A stretch of 64,000 nucleotides of DNA from Thiorhodococcus drewsii AZ1. Lineage in GTDB: Bacteria; Pseudomonadota; Gammaproteobacteria; Chromatiales; Chromatiaceae. Under the pieces are notes generated by a model that saw only the letters and a program-made list of their open reading frames with translations, searched no databases and had not been told where the DNA came from. Position numbers and translations under genes: made by a program. Numbering within the stretch: position 1 is the first letter of the stretch; each line of letters begins with the position of its first letter. The stretch is taken from assembly GCF_000224065.1 (NCBI RefSeq), contig NZ_AFWT01000001.1:70001-134000 (forward strand), read 5' to 3'. Of the stretch, positions 1 to 8,958 are shown one piece after another.

Positions 1-699
1 GTCCAGGTAATAGACGGCCCCCTCCAGCTCGACGCGAACCGATTGAACTCCACGACTGTAGACCCGCCCGTTGCGGATCGAGCCATTCACCTTCAACTGA
101 ACCCTTTGGTTCGGCTTGAAGGTCCGTAGAACATTGGCCGTCACCAGCGCTCGAGCCAACATCTGGCCGTCCGGCGCGATGACGATGAGCGGCTCCTGCT
201 GGAGCGTCTTGTAGATCACCGCCCCCTTCCAGACGTGACGGGCCACGATGATGCCATCGAAAGGCGCCCGCAACTCCGTGCGCTCCAGCGCGACCGATCG
301 GGATTCCTCGGCCGCCTTCGCGGCCTCCATCTCGGCAACGGCCGCCACCTGAACCAATTCGGCGTCCTTCAGTTCCTCGATGGCGATCAGACCGCGATCG
401 AACAGTTCCTGGGAGCGCTTCAGCTCGCGCTGGGCCTTCTCGCCGGCAACCCGCGCGCGTGCCACGCGGGCACGGGCCTCCAGCAGCTGGGCCTTGGCTT
501 CGCGTTGATCCATGCGCAACAGCAGATCGTCCGCCTTGACGTGCTGACCAGGGGCAACCTGGACATCCTCGACGACGCCGCTCTCGACCACGCGCATCTC
601 GACCTCATGAACCCATTCGAGCCAGGCCTTCAAGGGAGGCCCCGCATCGGCCTCAAGGGTCACGAACAACAGCAGGCAGGCGATCGACCAATGGCGCAT
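1..699 (-). CDS. HlyD-family periplasmic adaptor (partial, C-terminus beyond window)
   Basis: Open frame from ATG at 699 to the left window edge with no stop, so only the first 233 codons are visible. A short hydrophobic N-terminus is followed by a lipoyl/biotinyl-like half motif (VVESGVVEDVQVAPGQHV, then DDLLLRMD), a long Ala/Glu/Arg-rich alpha-hairpin and the second half (TELRAPFDGIIV). This is the order of HlyD/RND-type membrane-fusion proteins that bridge an inner-membrane transporter to a TolC-type channel. The gene starts 3 bp after the stop of the TolC-like gene, so the two are almost certainly cotranscribed. The transporter itself should lie beyond base 1. Substrate unknown; the glycosyltransferases upstream suggest an exopolysaccharide or cell-surface product. 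Confidence 0.8.
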   Translation of the reverse strand, partial: MRHWSIACLLLFVTLEADAGPPLKAWLEWVHEVEMRVVESGVVEDVQVAPGQHVKADDLLLRMDQREAKAQLLEARARVARARVAGEKAQRELKRSQELFDRGLIAIEELKDAELVQVAAVAEMEAAKAAEESRSVALERTELRAPFDGIIVARHVWKGAVIYKTLQQEPLIVIAPDGQMLARALVTANVLRTFKPNQRVQLKVNGSIRNGRVYSRGVQSVRVELEGAVYYLD

Positions 700-702
700 A
701 GC

Positions 703-1677
703 TTACGGATCCTCGGTGATTGCTGTCCAAACCGGCTCGCCGATCAGCGCCCGGATCTCGGCCCAAGCCAGGAATCGACAATAGTCGACACGCTGCTCCT
801 CGAATCGCCCCTCGGTCTGCTGGCTCATGGAATACCCCAGATCCGCCGTGACCTCTTGCTCATAGAGGGTACGACTTCGGTCGAGCCGAAGATCGTTCCA
901 CGACGATTCGACGCGGACACGCCGCATCGCCGCGTCCAGCAACTTCAATCGAAGCAGCAGACCGAACAACTGCTGGTCACGCTCACGCTCAATGCGCAGA
1001 CGATCGACCTCATCTAGCCCATTCATCAAGGGGACGGATTCACCGGCAGCAGACACCTTGGACCGGAGTTCATCGAATGTTGGCACCGCTTCGGGGATCG
1101 GTGGCAGGGTTGGAACGGCCAGATCGCGCGGCAGTTCGCCGACGTCACCCAGCGACGCAGCAAGCAAGGCACGGGTCTGCTGTTGCCCGATCTCGCTGGC
1201 CGTACGGCGATGCAGGAATTGTTGATACACGCTTTCCAGTTCCAAGACGCTCAACTCGGAATACTGCCCCAGTTCGGCACGCGCCCTCGCGCGATCGAAC
1301 TGCACGTAGGCGACGGCCATCGCCTCGCTCTCGGCGGCAAAGCGCTCATCCGCAAGCAGCACATCGAGGAAACGCTCCATCACGTCCAACTGGCGTGCCG
1401 CAAGCGGCGCCAGCACGGCGAATAGCGGCTGACTTCGAGCGGGATCGATCGCAGTTGTTTCAGCGAAGGCCAAGCGATCGCAGTCCAGATACAGTGATTG
1501 GCGACGCGGGAAAAGCGCCGAGAACTCGCTTGAGGCCGATGCTCCAGTTTGGGCCGTCACCCCCTGCAAGACGCCTCCCAAGGTGAGCGGACCAGAGCCA
1601 GCCCAAGCGGCGCCAGCTGTCCAGAACAGCAAACCCCACACGCCAAGGATGGTCAGTCGGTAGGTGCGGAGCGCCAT
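703..1677 (-). CDS. TolC-like outer-membrane efflux family protein
   Basis: 324 residues with an N-terminal signal peptide (hydrophobic core around residues 8-25, AWA cleavage region). The body is predicted to be mostly helical and rich in Arg, Glu and Ala. It carries features common in divergent TolC-family proteins: a long amphipathic helix, then LLAASLGDVGELP followed by a Pro-rich linker (LPPIPEAVP). It is shorter than classical TolC (about 430-490 residues), so it may be a reduced or divergent member. It directly precedes the HlyD-like adaptor, the normal pairing for an envelope-spanning exporter. Family assignment rests on pattern and neighbourhood, not on an invariant motif. Confidence 0.6.
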   Translation of the reverse strand: MALRTYRLTILGVWGLLFWTAGAAWAGSGPLTLGGVLQGVTAQTGASASSEFSALFPRRQSLYLDCDRLAFAETTAIDPARSQPLFAVLAPLAARQLDVMERFLDVLLADERFAAESEAMAVAYVQFDRARARAELGQYSELSVLELESVYQQFLHRRTASEIGQQQTRALLAASLGDVGELPRDLAVPTLPPIPEAVPTFDELRSKVSAAGESVPLMNGLDEVDRLRIERERDQQLFGLLLRLKLLDAAMRRVRVESSWNDLRLDRSRTLYEQEVTADLGYSMSQQTEGRFEEQRVDYCRFLAWAEIRALIGEPVWTAITEDP

Positions 1678-1873
1678 AGGATCAATTCGTCTCCTGGAAT
1701 CGAAGGATTCGGATCAAAGGCTTTTGCGACGCACGACGCGCGGAACGAATCCCACTGTCGAGCAGATGCGGAGGAATCTCCTATACCAGAGGCCGGCGCA
1801 AAAGGCGACACCCGGATACACGCGAATAGGCCAACACATCGCCGCCCGGAAGCATCGCTGGATCAAACCAGCC

Positions 1874-2815
1874 TTACCGATCGTGAGGGAAAGGCCCCTG
1901 AACTCCACGCAACGCATCCCAAACAGCCAAATACATCATCCTCAGATTCTCCCGACGCGGCGAAATCATCAGGCAGAAATAGAGCAGTTTAAACAGCGCC
2001 CGCGGAAAATCCTGGATCTTCCAAGCCCAAGGGGCGTAATGACGCGCATAGAGCTGGAACCGATTGCGGGTCTGGTAATACTGACGCAGTGGTTCATGTA
2101 TATGGATGGGACCGATGTTATTCAGCATCGACACATAACGCGTCTGACTGCCAATCTGATGAAAAAGCACGGCATCGCACACACCAAAGAGTCGCAATCC
2201 AAAGTGCTGGGCGCGAAAACACCATTCCAAATCGATATTATCGATAAAAAGCGCATCCTCCGGCATACCAACGCGCTCGTAGACCCAGGCTGGAGCCAAC
2301 AGACCGGAAGAGATCAGGAAATCGGTCCGCAACAGCCCACCAGATCCAGAACAATATCTTTTGAGCGCGGCATGGATCCTAAAGCGCACGAAGGGGATGG
2401 ATTGATCGGACGGACCGCAAATCTTGCGCGGACCAACGGCCGCGACCGGCTCGCCTGCGGCGGAAAGTTGCTCATAGGCCTGCCTCAGCCGCTCGACCAT
2501 GTCTGGCGCGGGCAAGCTGTCCTGATCAAGCAGAAGAATAAAATCGGCACCAGCTGCGAGTGCGGCCTGGATACCGAGCCGTTGAGCCGTTGCGAGCCCG
2601 AGATTTTCTTCGTTGACAACCAACCGCGCATCGAACACAGCTGTCTGCCGGCAAATCGCCTCTCGCTCCGACTGGCGCGAAGCATTGTCGATCACCACCA
2701 CGAAATCCACTTGGAACGCGATTCGCTCCATCAGATCCGCGAACTCCTCGGGATCGGGATTGTAACTAACGATAATGGCGGCCACCGTCCCCGGCGTCGC
2801 TTTCGGCTCCACCAT
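1874..2815 (-). CDS. Family 2 glycosyltransferase, rhamnosyltransferase-like
   Basis: I chose ATG 2815 (start MVEPKATPG), giving 313 residues; a longer frame opens at 2971 but its extra residues are low-complexity Arg/Ala and overlap the preceding small ORF. Features: AAIIVSYNPD nucleotide-binding strand, VVIDNAS, the LLLDQDS metal/nucleotide-binding motif in DxD position, and IDNIDLEWCFRAQ near the acceptor site. This combination matches GT2 rhamnosyltransferases that add L-rhamnose from dTDP-rhamnose to O-antigen or capsule chains. It lies 5 bp after the stop of the small upstream ORF. Sugar specificity is inference. Confidence 0.8.
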   Translation of the reverse strand: MVEPKATPGTVAAIIVSYNPDPEEFADLMERIAFQVDFVVVIDNASRQSEREAICRQTAVFDARLVVNEENLGLATAQRLGIQAALAAGADFILLLDQDSLPAPDMVERLRQAYEQLSAAGEPVAAVGPRKICGPSDQSIPFVRFRIHAALKRYCSGSGGLLRTDFLISSGLLAPAWVYERVGMPEDALFIDNIDLEWCFRAQHFGLRLFGVCDAVLFHQIGSQTRYVSMLNNIGPIHIHEPLRQYYQTRNRFQLYARHYAPWAWKIQDFPRALFKLLYFCLMISPRRENLRMMYLAVWDALRGVQGPFPHDR

Positions 2816-2820
2816 AGAAT

Positions 2821-3111
2821 TCAGCGGCTCAACCGCTCGCGGATCGTCGCGATGACCATGATGAGCCCGACCGCATGGTGGAGCAGCCAACAGAGCAGCA
2901 GCTCGCTCCAGCGCGGTCTCGCCGTCACGGCCTGTGGTCGACGCCGATTGGCCAGGAGCCAGATCAGCCAAACACTGGCGTGTTGTAGCGTGTTGCAGCG
3001 AGCCAGGTCATCCGCCGGAGTGAAATAGCCACCGTAGATACCGGTCCTCTGACCTGCGGACGTATCTGTGCTGCGGAGGATCATAGGTCGCTGCTCGGTC
3101 ATTTGAGTCAT
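2821..3111 (-). CDS. Small hypothetical protein, translationally coupled
   Basis: 96-residue frame starting at ATG 3111, which overlaps the TGA of the large glycosyltransferase gene as ATGA, and stopping 5 bp before the ATG of the next glycosyltransferase. That packing is the main argument that it is real. The product has a central WLIWLLANRRR stretch and a C-terminal hydrophobic segment (WSELLLCWLLHHAVGLIMVI) that could be one membrane helix followed by Arg residues. I do not recognise a family. It could also be a decayed remnant of a larger membrane protein. Confidence 0.4.
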   Translation of the reverse strand: MTQMTEQRPMILRSTDTSAGQRTGIYGGYFTPADDLARCNTLQHASVWLIWLLANRRRPQAVTARPRWSELLLCWLLHHAVGLIMVIATIRERLSR

Positions 3112-6100
3112 GGGCGCCGCCGGGCTAGATCTAGATAGCGTAAAAGCGAATTGAGCCCAGGCATTCCCGTCAGTCGTCCTGAGCCATACACCCAATTCGA
3201 GGTGCGCAACCGTCTAACGAATCGACGTGGTCTCAGCAAATCCCAAATGCGAAGGCGGTCCTCGTGCAGAAACATGACCGAGTCGTACCCGAAGTCCTCC
3301 GAATGGGTAATCTGCATCAGAGTCCGGGCCTCTTCTCGGGTCGGATGCGCAACTAAACGATCGATCAGGGTCATCACAAAGGGCCTGATCTCCTCAAACC
3401 CGTAGCCGGTCAGGCGCACCGCATGGACGAAACCGTCAGCGAATGCAAGCGCCCCGGAGCGAAAGTCCTCAATGCGCGGATTCATGTCCAACTCGGCGCG
3501 ACGATCTGCGGCTGTATCCTCTTTCAAAATCGGCTCCACACGTCCGTCATTGCCTCGCACATAACCGAGCGTGGTGGCATGCAACGCACGCGCGCCTTCC
3601 TCGAAGAGCTCTTCGAAGCGCGAGACGGCGTCTTCGAGCTGATTGCCGCGCCGCACATCATAGAGCAGGCCGAAGAGACTATTGCACTCTGGGTCGAAGC
3701 TGTGCCGGATCCCATGCACCCAGCCCATGTAGAGACCGAAGACATGCGGATAATCCGGCCGTTTCGAGAAGGCGTCCTGGAAATAGCGCTGACTGGAACC
3801 ATTCCAGCCGATGTCCACCAGCCCCACCCGCGCGGCCGAGAAGAAGCCCTTCTGCTCCAGATACTCTTCCAAGAGAGCGCGACGTTCGCTGCCGAGTCGC
3901 TTGACCACCGCCTGAAAATCGGGATCCTCAATGAGCGCGCGATACTGCGGCGAATGCCAATCATGGATGGGCGCGTCGAGCACATAACCATGACGCGCGG
4001 CAACCGCCTCCAGAGACTCGGGCGGAATATCAAAGGTCCGACATAGACTGGAAAGCCCACGCTGCTTCGGGTTGTAGAGCGGCGCGAGGCTGGTTTCGTA
4101 GGACAAGCCATCGGCCAGAACGGCGGGCGCGGTGGATTTGCGCGAGACGCTCAGATACTCGACCGCCGGCATCTCTTCGGGCTCCATGAGCCGCGAGGCC
4201 AAGACCTCGAACAGACGCATGAACAGCTCGCCCTCGCGCGCCAGGAAGAAGAGCCGCTCAATTCGATGCTCGCGAACCTTTTCAATCACACCCAGGGTGA
4301 AGGCGCAGAACACGGGGCCGAGAAAGGAATAACCGAGGTCGAACGCGGCCCCGCGATCCGGTCCCGGTGGGATGAGCTGCAATAGATGACGGCCGCGCCA
4401 ATAGGGATTGCGAATGGCCAGCCTGGCGTGACCACGCAGAATGGTACGACGGCGATTGTTGGCCCGGTCGTCCAGCCAGAGACTGCGGATGCCGAGCCGT
4501 GACGGCACGCCGACATCCGAATGCGCGTTATCTCCGATGTGAAGCACGCGACTGGCCTCGACCCCCTGCTCATCCAAAACATGATGGAAGAGCCGACCGG
4601 TATGCTTTCCGATACCCGTGTCGGAGGAAACGTAGATACGCTCGATGAAGGCCATGAGCCCCATCTGTCCGAGCAATGTCTCCAGATGCGCCTGATCCAA
4701 ATACATGTCGGACACGGCGATGAGGCGCAACCCGCGCTCACGCAACCCCGCCAGCAGCGACATGATTCCAGGCTTCACATAGAGACAATCTGACTCGGCT
4801 CGCAGCTCCTCGGCGACAATCCAATCCGCAAGCGCGCGGTCCGGTTGCCCCACCAGCAAACGCGCCATCTCGGCGGCCAAATCCGAGAAACGGCACTCGT
4901 GATCGAGCGACTCGGCAAGACGCTCACGGCGCAGGCGCCCCTCCACCTCGTCGCGCAAGGAAAGCAGCTCGGCCAAAGAGCGCTCCTGACCGTAATGAAC
5001 GCTCAGATGTCTGGCCAACCCTCGCGCGCCGATGATCTTGACGTGATCCGGCGGGTCGATCAGGCGCTCAAGAAGAGTGTCGAAGATATCGAAGGAGACC
5101 AGTTCGACGCCCGCCAGAGACTCCTCGATCATGCGCCCAAGCTCGGAAACGTCGCGCGCACGCGGTGCGCGCTTGACGCGCACCAGCGATCCCGCCCGGC
5201 GAGCCGCCCGCACGACGCGGGCCGCCATGCGCCAAGCCCGAAAGGCCGGATGCCGATGCAATCGCTCCAAGTCGCCATGGGCTCGCGTCAGGGCATCCTC
5301 CCGCGCCGCGAGCAACCCGCCAAGATGCTCCCGCTCGGCGTCCAATGCGCGATTGGCCGCGTCCAGCGACTGGTTCACCCGATGCAGGTCGGCGTTGGCA
5401 TCCGTCAGCGAACGATTGATCCGGTTCAGCTCTTCGTTACCCGCGTGCAACCCCTGATTGGCCGCATTCAGCGCATCGTTCGCGTCGGCCAGGCCATCGA
5501 TCGTTCGCTGCATCGTCTGGCGTCTGTGCTCGCGATCGAGCTTGACGATATAGCGCTTGATACGATTGAGATACTCAATGCCGGGACGCGTCTCCTCGCC
5601 AAGCACACGCGGCAAATAGCGACGCAACAGAACATCCGTCTCCAGATTGGCCAGAAGCGGCTGCTTGAGGATGGTATTGGCCCCATGCAACCGATAGTCG
5701 AGCAAAGGCTCCCCGATGAGGAAGCCCAGCTTCAATCCCGAGGTGGTGCTGGCGCGCAGTAGATACTCGTAGTCCAGCACGTAATTCAAAGGCCGAAAAC
5801 CACCGAGAATCTCGTAGGCGCGTCGGCTCATGAAGCAGTTGGAGGTCGTGATCGACCAATTTCCGCATAAGAGCGCCCGCGCCGGATCGCCCTCCTCCAG
5901 GTAACGTCTCTTGAGATCGGCATACCAACGCAACCACCAGTGACTGGGATCACGAATCTCCTCGCCCTGGGCATCGATCAGCCGCAGATCGCTGAGCACA
6001 AGATCGAGCCCGTCCGCTCGACTCGCGTCCAAGAGCCGCACCAGACGTCGAGGGTGAAAGACGTCGTCCGAATTGAGTATCGCCAGATAGTCGCCGGTCG

Positions 6101-6350
6101 CCAGGGAAAGCCCTCGATTAATCGTACTCCAGGCGCCCTGGTTATCCTGGGTCTCGACATGCAGCCTCGGGTCTTCGATGCTGGAGAGGATTTTCAGCGT
6201 GTCATCGCTGGAGCCATCGTCGATCGCGATGACCTCGAGCCTCACATCCTCTTGCTCCAAAGCGGAACGTACCGCCGCTTCGACATAGCGCGCGTGCTCG
6301 AAGGCGGGGATGATGACTGAGATCAGCGGCGAGGACATGTCACACTTCAT
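3108..6350 (-). CDS. Glycosyltransferase family 2 / coiled coil / HAD-superfamily fusion
   Basis: 1080 residues in three parts. Residues 8-260 are a GT-A glycosyltransferase: SVIIPAFEHARYVE, IAIDDGSSDDT and NSDD at 93-96. Residues about 285-350 are a coiled coil built of repeating Asn/Leu-rich heptads (LHAGNEELNR, INRSLTDANA, LHRVNQSLDA). From residue 421 a HAD fold starts with DIFDT, continues with SDMYLD and a GIGKHTG lysine motif, and ends with LHIGDNAHSDV, the metal-binding acidic motif. The rest (to 1080) resembles the C-terminal part of the large predicted HAD hydrolases of polysaccharide clusters (COG5610 type), including FFLAREGELF. It probably works in surface-glycan assembly; the HAD substrate is unknown. 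The start could be Met5 (MSSPLISV) instead of Met1. Confidence 0.82.
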   Translation of the reverse strand: MKCDMSSPLISVIIPAFEHARYVEAAVRSALEQEDVRLEVIAIDDGSSDDTLKILSSIEDPRLHVETQDNQGAWSTINRGLSLATGDYLAILNSDDVFHPRRLVRLLDASRADGLDLVLSDLRLIDAQGEEIRDPSHWWLRWYADLKRRYLEEGDPARALLCGNWSITTSNCFMSRRAYEILGGFRPLNYVLDYEYLLRASTTSGLKLGFLIGEPLLDYRLHGANTILKQPLLANLETDVLLRRYLPRVLGEETRPGIEYLNRIKRYIVKLDREHRRQTMQRTIDGLADANDALNAANQGLHAGNEELNRINRSLTDANADLHRVNQSLDAANRALDAEREHLGGLLAAREDALTRAHGDLERLHRHPAFRAWRMAARVVRAARRAGSLVRVKRAPRARDVSELGRMIEESLAGVELVSFDIFDTLLERLIDPPDHVKIIGARGLARHLSVHYGQERSLAELLSLRDEVEGRLRRERLAESLDHECRFSDLAAEMARLLVGQPDRALADWIVAEELRAESDCLYVKPGIMSLLAGLRERGLRLIAVSDMYLDQAHLETLLGQMGLMAFIERIYVSSDTGIGKHTGRLFHHVLDEQGVEASRVLHIGDNAHSDVGVPSRLGIRSLWLDDRANNRRRTILRGHARLAIRNPYWRGRHLLQLIPPGPDRGAAFDLGYSFLGPVFCAFTLGVIEKVREHRIERLFFLAREGELFMRLFEVLASRLMEPEEMPAVEYLSVSRKSTAPAVLADGLSYETSLAPLYNPKQRGLSSLCRTFDIPPESLEAVAARHGYVLDAPIHDWHSPQYRALIEDPDFQAVVKRLGSERRALLEEYLEQKGFFSAARVGLVDIGWNGSSQRYFQDAFSKRPDYPHVFGLYMGWVHGIRHSFDPECNSLFGLLYDVRRGNQLEDAVSRFEELFEEGARALHATTLGYVRGNDGRVEPILKEDTAADRRAELDMNPRIEDFRSGALAFADGFVHAVRLTGYGFEEIRPFVMTLIDRLVAHPTREEARTLMQITHSEDFGYDSVMFLHEDRLRIWDLLRPRRFVRRLRTSNWVYGSGRLTGMPGLNSLLRYLDLARRRP

Positions 6351-6396
6351 AAATCGATGAATAACGTGAAGGGCTCAGGTTCATAGCCTGAATGCA

Positions 6397-7695
6397 TCAG
6401 TGACGCGCCCGATGGCTCCGAGATGGACCTACTGGCTGATCCAGCGGGGACGGGAGCATAACGGAAAACTCAGCCGGACCACCCCTTCCTCGACGCAAAT
6501 ACCCGAAAAGCCAGCGCAGCGGCGCGGTCAGGCGCCACGACCGCGAGCGCGTCAGTACACTCAAGGCATCCTGACAACGGCGCGCGGCCTGGGCATGCCG
6601 CTCCTGGCTGATCGACAAGTCCCGGCAGAACTCCGGGATCTGTACCGAGGCATCCTCGGCGTTCAGCGTCGACAACCCGAGCGCCGACAGCTCCGCTTGC
6701 AATCGCTCCATAAAGCGATGCTGTCGCGCCAGCTCCATCAATTCCAAGAACGACTCGGGGCTTATGCGCACGCACCATTTGGCAGCCAGAACGCGCGCAT
6801 GGGCCTCGACCTCTGTGGCCGGCGCACTCACCCCGAATCCCGCGCCCGCATCGATTCGATAAAAGGCGGTCACCACCGACCGCTCGGCGAAATCCGTGTG
6901 CTGGGCGACTTGCAGCCAAAAATCCCAGTCCTCGAAACGATCCAAATCGGGGTCGAAGCGGCAACCGGCGTCCAGCAGCGAACGCGCGAAGAGCACCGTA
7001 TGGATTGGCAGAAAGTTGCCCGCAAGCAACTTCGCGCGCCCGAAGGATTCGCCAAAGCGCTGCGGAAGCAGACGACCATTCGCATCGACCACCTGGCAAT
7101 GGCTATAACTCGCCCGCGCGCCACTCGCGCCGATCGCCGCCCAAAGCTCCTCCAGATGGCTCGGAGCCACATAATCGTCGTCATCGAGTAACAGAAGCCA
7201 ATCACCCCGCGCTGCCATGAGCCCATGGTTTGCCGCCAGCGACCGCTGTAGCGGCACGTCAGAATCGAGCAAACGCACCCGTAGGCCACGATACCCGCCG
7301 GGAAGCGGGCGATGCCCCGCCCCCTTGGCGTTGACGACCAGGCACTCGATTCGGGGATACGTCTGGGCGGCGATGCTGTCCAGTGCCTCGACAAGGGTAT
7401 CTCGATCGATGCTGCGAATGACGACGCTGATCAGGGGCCGATGGAACCCGTCACCCTCCGATGTCGACGCCGCTGGATCTGAGCAATCAGTCACGCGAAG
7501 ACGCCCTATATCGGAGCACGACGGCGAATGAGAAAGCGGCCAACGGCCGAACCCGAATTTTCTCCACCCATGCGCCATCCATAAGGAAAAGGAGGGCAAG
7601 TCTAGAGATCGGGCGGCCGTAAGACAAGCCAAGCGTCGACCTCTAACAACATCCGCCTGGGGCTGCTGGGGGCTCTCAATCACGCATTCCTGCAA
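6397..7695 (-). CDS. Family 2 glycosyltransferase
   Basis: The catalytic domain begins near residue 87 of the longest frame: ISVVIRSIDRDTLVEALDSI, IECLVVNAKG, then GDWLLLLDDDDYVAP, a strong DxD-type motif, and EDWDFWLQ at the base/acceptor position. A C-terminal stretch with SRSWRLTAPLRW is common in GT2 proteins of O-antigen and capsule clusters. The first 86 residues are not conserved-looking, so translation may start later, for example at Met40 (base 7578). It is the first gene of the leftward glycan block, 46 bp before the large fusion gene. Sugar donor and acceptor cannot be read from the sequence. Confidence 0.75.
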   Translation of the reverse strand: MQECVIESPQQPQADVVRGRRLACLTAARSLDLPSFSLWMAHGWRKFGFGRWPLSHSPSCSDIGRLRVTDCSDPAASTSEGDGFHRPLISVVIRSIDRDTLVEALDSIAAQTYPRIECLVVNAKGAGHRPLPGGYRGLRVRLLDSDVPLQRSLAANHGLMAARGDWLLLLDDDDYVAPSHLEELWAAIGASGARASYSHCQVVDANGRLLPQRFGESFGRAKLLAGNFLPIHTVLFARSLLDAGCRFDPDLDRFEDWDFWLQVAQHTDFAERSVVTAFYRIDAGAGFGVSAPATEVEAHARVLAAKWCVRISPESFLELMELARQHRFMERLQAELSALGLSTLNAEDASVQIPEFCRDLSISQERHAQAARRCQDALSVLTRSRSWRLTAPLRWLFGYLRRGRGGPAEFSVMLPSPLDQPVGPSRSHRARH

Positions 7696-7826
7696 TAGAC
7701 TGAATCCAACACTCGGCCAAGCTCAAAAATCGACTCGATCGTCGGATGCCTATCCGTCAACCAAACGTCTTGAGGCGCACCAACGACGCCTTGATCGAGC
7801 CCAACCCACAATAAGGAATCCGTCTC

Positions 7827-8672
7827 ATGCATCGACCCTCATCTCACCTACTCATCGCCGCCGGTTTAACATGGCTCGTCCAGACCGCGCTCGCCGCCCC
7901 CCATTCAGCTCCGTCTCCTGCCCTTACCGAGTCGGCACTCGCGAACACCGCCTGGCAGCTGGTCGGCTATCGCTCGGATGATGGTTTCACCCAGATACCA
8001 GAGGACGCCAAACCGGCACTATTCCGTTTCGAGAAGCGCCGCATGTCTGGCAACATAGGCTGCAATCAGATCTCCGGAGCCTATAACGCAAACGGAGAGG
8101 ACATGAGGTTCGATATCGGGATGGCCGCAAGCCGACGCGGCTGCTCCAAACCGCTCATGCGCCAGGAACGAGCCATCCTCTCCGCCTTGCCACAGGTCGT
8201 CTCCTACCGCATCGAAGGCGATCGGCTCCTGATGCTCGACGCCGCAGGTCAGGAGCTCCTGAAATTCCATGCTGCAAGCCACTCGCCATTGGTCGGGCAC
8301 GTATGGCAACTGAAGGAGTACGACAACGGCTCTGGGAACCTCATCGCGCCACTCAAGGGCGCCGGAATCGACCTGACCTTTCTCGACACCGGAGTGCTGG
8401 GCGGCTCGGATGGATGCAACCGGTATATGAGCGGCTATCTCTCGGATGAGACCCATCTCCACATCGGACCCATCGCCACGACCCGCGTCGCCTGCCCCAA
8501 GACCGATGGACGGGCCGAGCAGGCAAGCGCCTACGCGGCGGCACTCGGCAAGGTGGCCGGATTCGAGATCGATGATGAACGCGGACTCACCCTACTCTCG
8601 ACCGCGAGCACGCCGCTCGCACGCTACCGTGCGTTGGAGGCGAGTCCGTCCGCGACCAAGTCCAACCCCTGA
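7827..8672 (+). CDS. Secreted protein with two META (HslJ-like) domains
   Basis: 281 residues with a cleavable signal peptide (ends TALAAPHS). Two META repeats follow: residues about 38-145 (NTAWQLVGYR, GNIGCNQISGAY, RRGCSKPLMRQE) and about 150-260 (GHVWQLKEYD, GGSDGCNRYMSGY, TTRVACPKTDG). Each has the paired GCN and CP/CS cysteines typical of HslJ, so each may hold a disulfide in the periplasm. HslJ-type proteins are heat-inducible outer-membrane or periplasmic proteins of unclear function. An AAGGA ribosome site lies a few bases before the ATG. Single-gene unit, divergent from the glycosyltransferase block. Confidence 0.8.
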   Translation: MHRPSSHLLIAAGLTWLVQTALAAPHSAPSPALTESALANTAWQLVGYRSDDGFTQIPEDAKPALFRFEKRRMSGNIGCNQISGAYNANGEDMRFDIGMAASRRGCSKPLMRQERAILSALPQVVSYRIEGDRLLMLDAAGQELLKFHAASHSPLVGHVWQLKEYDNGSGNLIAPLKGAGIDLTFLDTGVLGGSDGCNRYMSGYLSDETHLHIGPIATTRVACPKTDGRAEQASAYAAALGKVAGFEIDDERGLTLLSTASTPLARYRALEASPSATKSNP

Positions 8673-8731
8673 CCGCGTCTCGGGATGTATACTGCCGCCT
8701 TCGGTCACAACCCTCCAGCACGAGGTGCCCC

Positions 8732-8929
8732 ATGTTCTGCTGGGCTCGTTACCTTTTCATCGCCCTCGTCACGGCGCTCGGAATCCTGAGCATGCTTGGC
8801 GCTTGCGGTCAGAAGGGACCGCTTTATCTGCCCGAGGACGCCCCCGCACAAGACGGCGGGAAGGAATCGGACGTCCCGGCCGCGCCTGCGGCACCAAGCA
8901 CGTCCGAATCCCAGCCCGATCAACCTTAA
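8732..8929 (+). CDS. lptM: LptM (YifL-type) small lipoprotein
   Basis: 65 residues: signal peptide with lipobox LGAC (Cys near 25) followed by GQKGPLYLPED, the signature of LptM/YifL. In E. coli this lipoprotein binds the LptD-LptE lipopolysaccharide translocon and promotes LptD disulfide maturation. The tail is low-complexity Pro/Ala/Ser. It sits directly upstream of lysA, the usual place in gammaproteobacteria, and is easily missed because of its size. Confidence 0.9.
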   Translation: MFCWARYLFIALVTALGILSMLGACGQKGPLYLPEDAPAQDGGKESDVPAAPAAPSTSESQPDQP

Positions 8930-8958
8930 GCCCAACCTTTGCTCCGACTCGACGCCGA

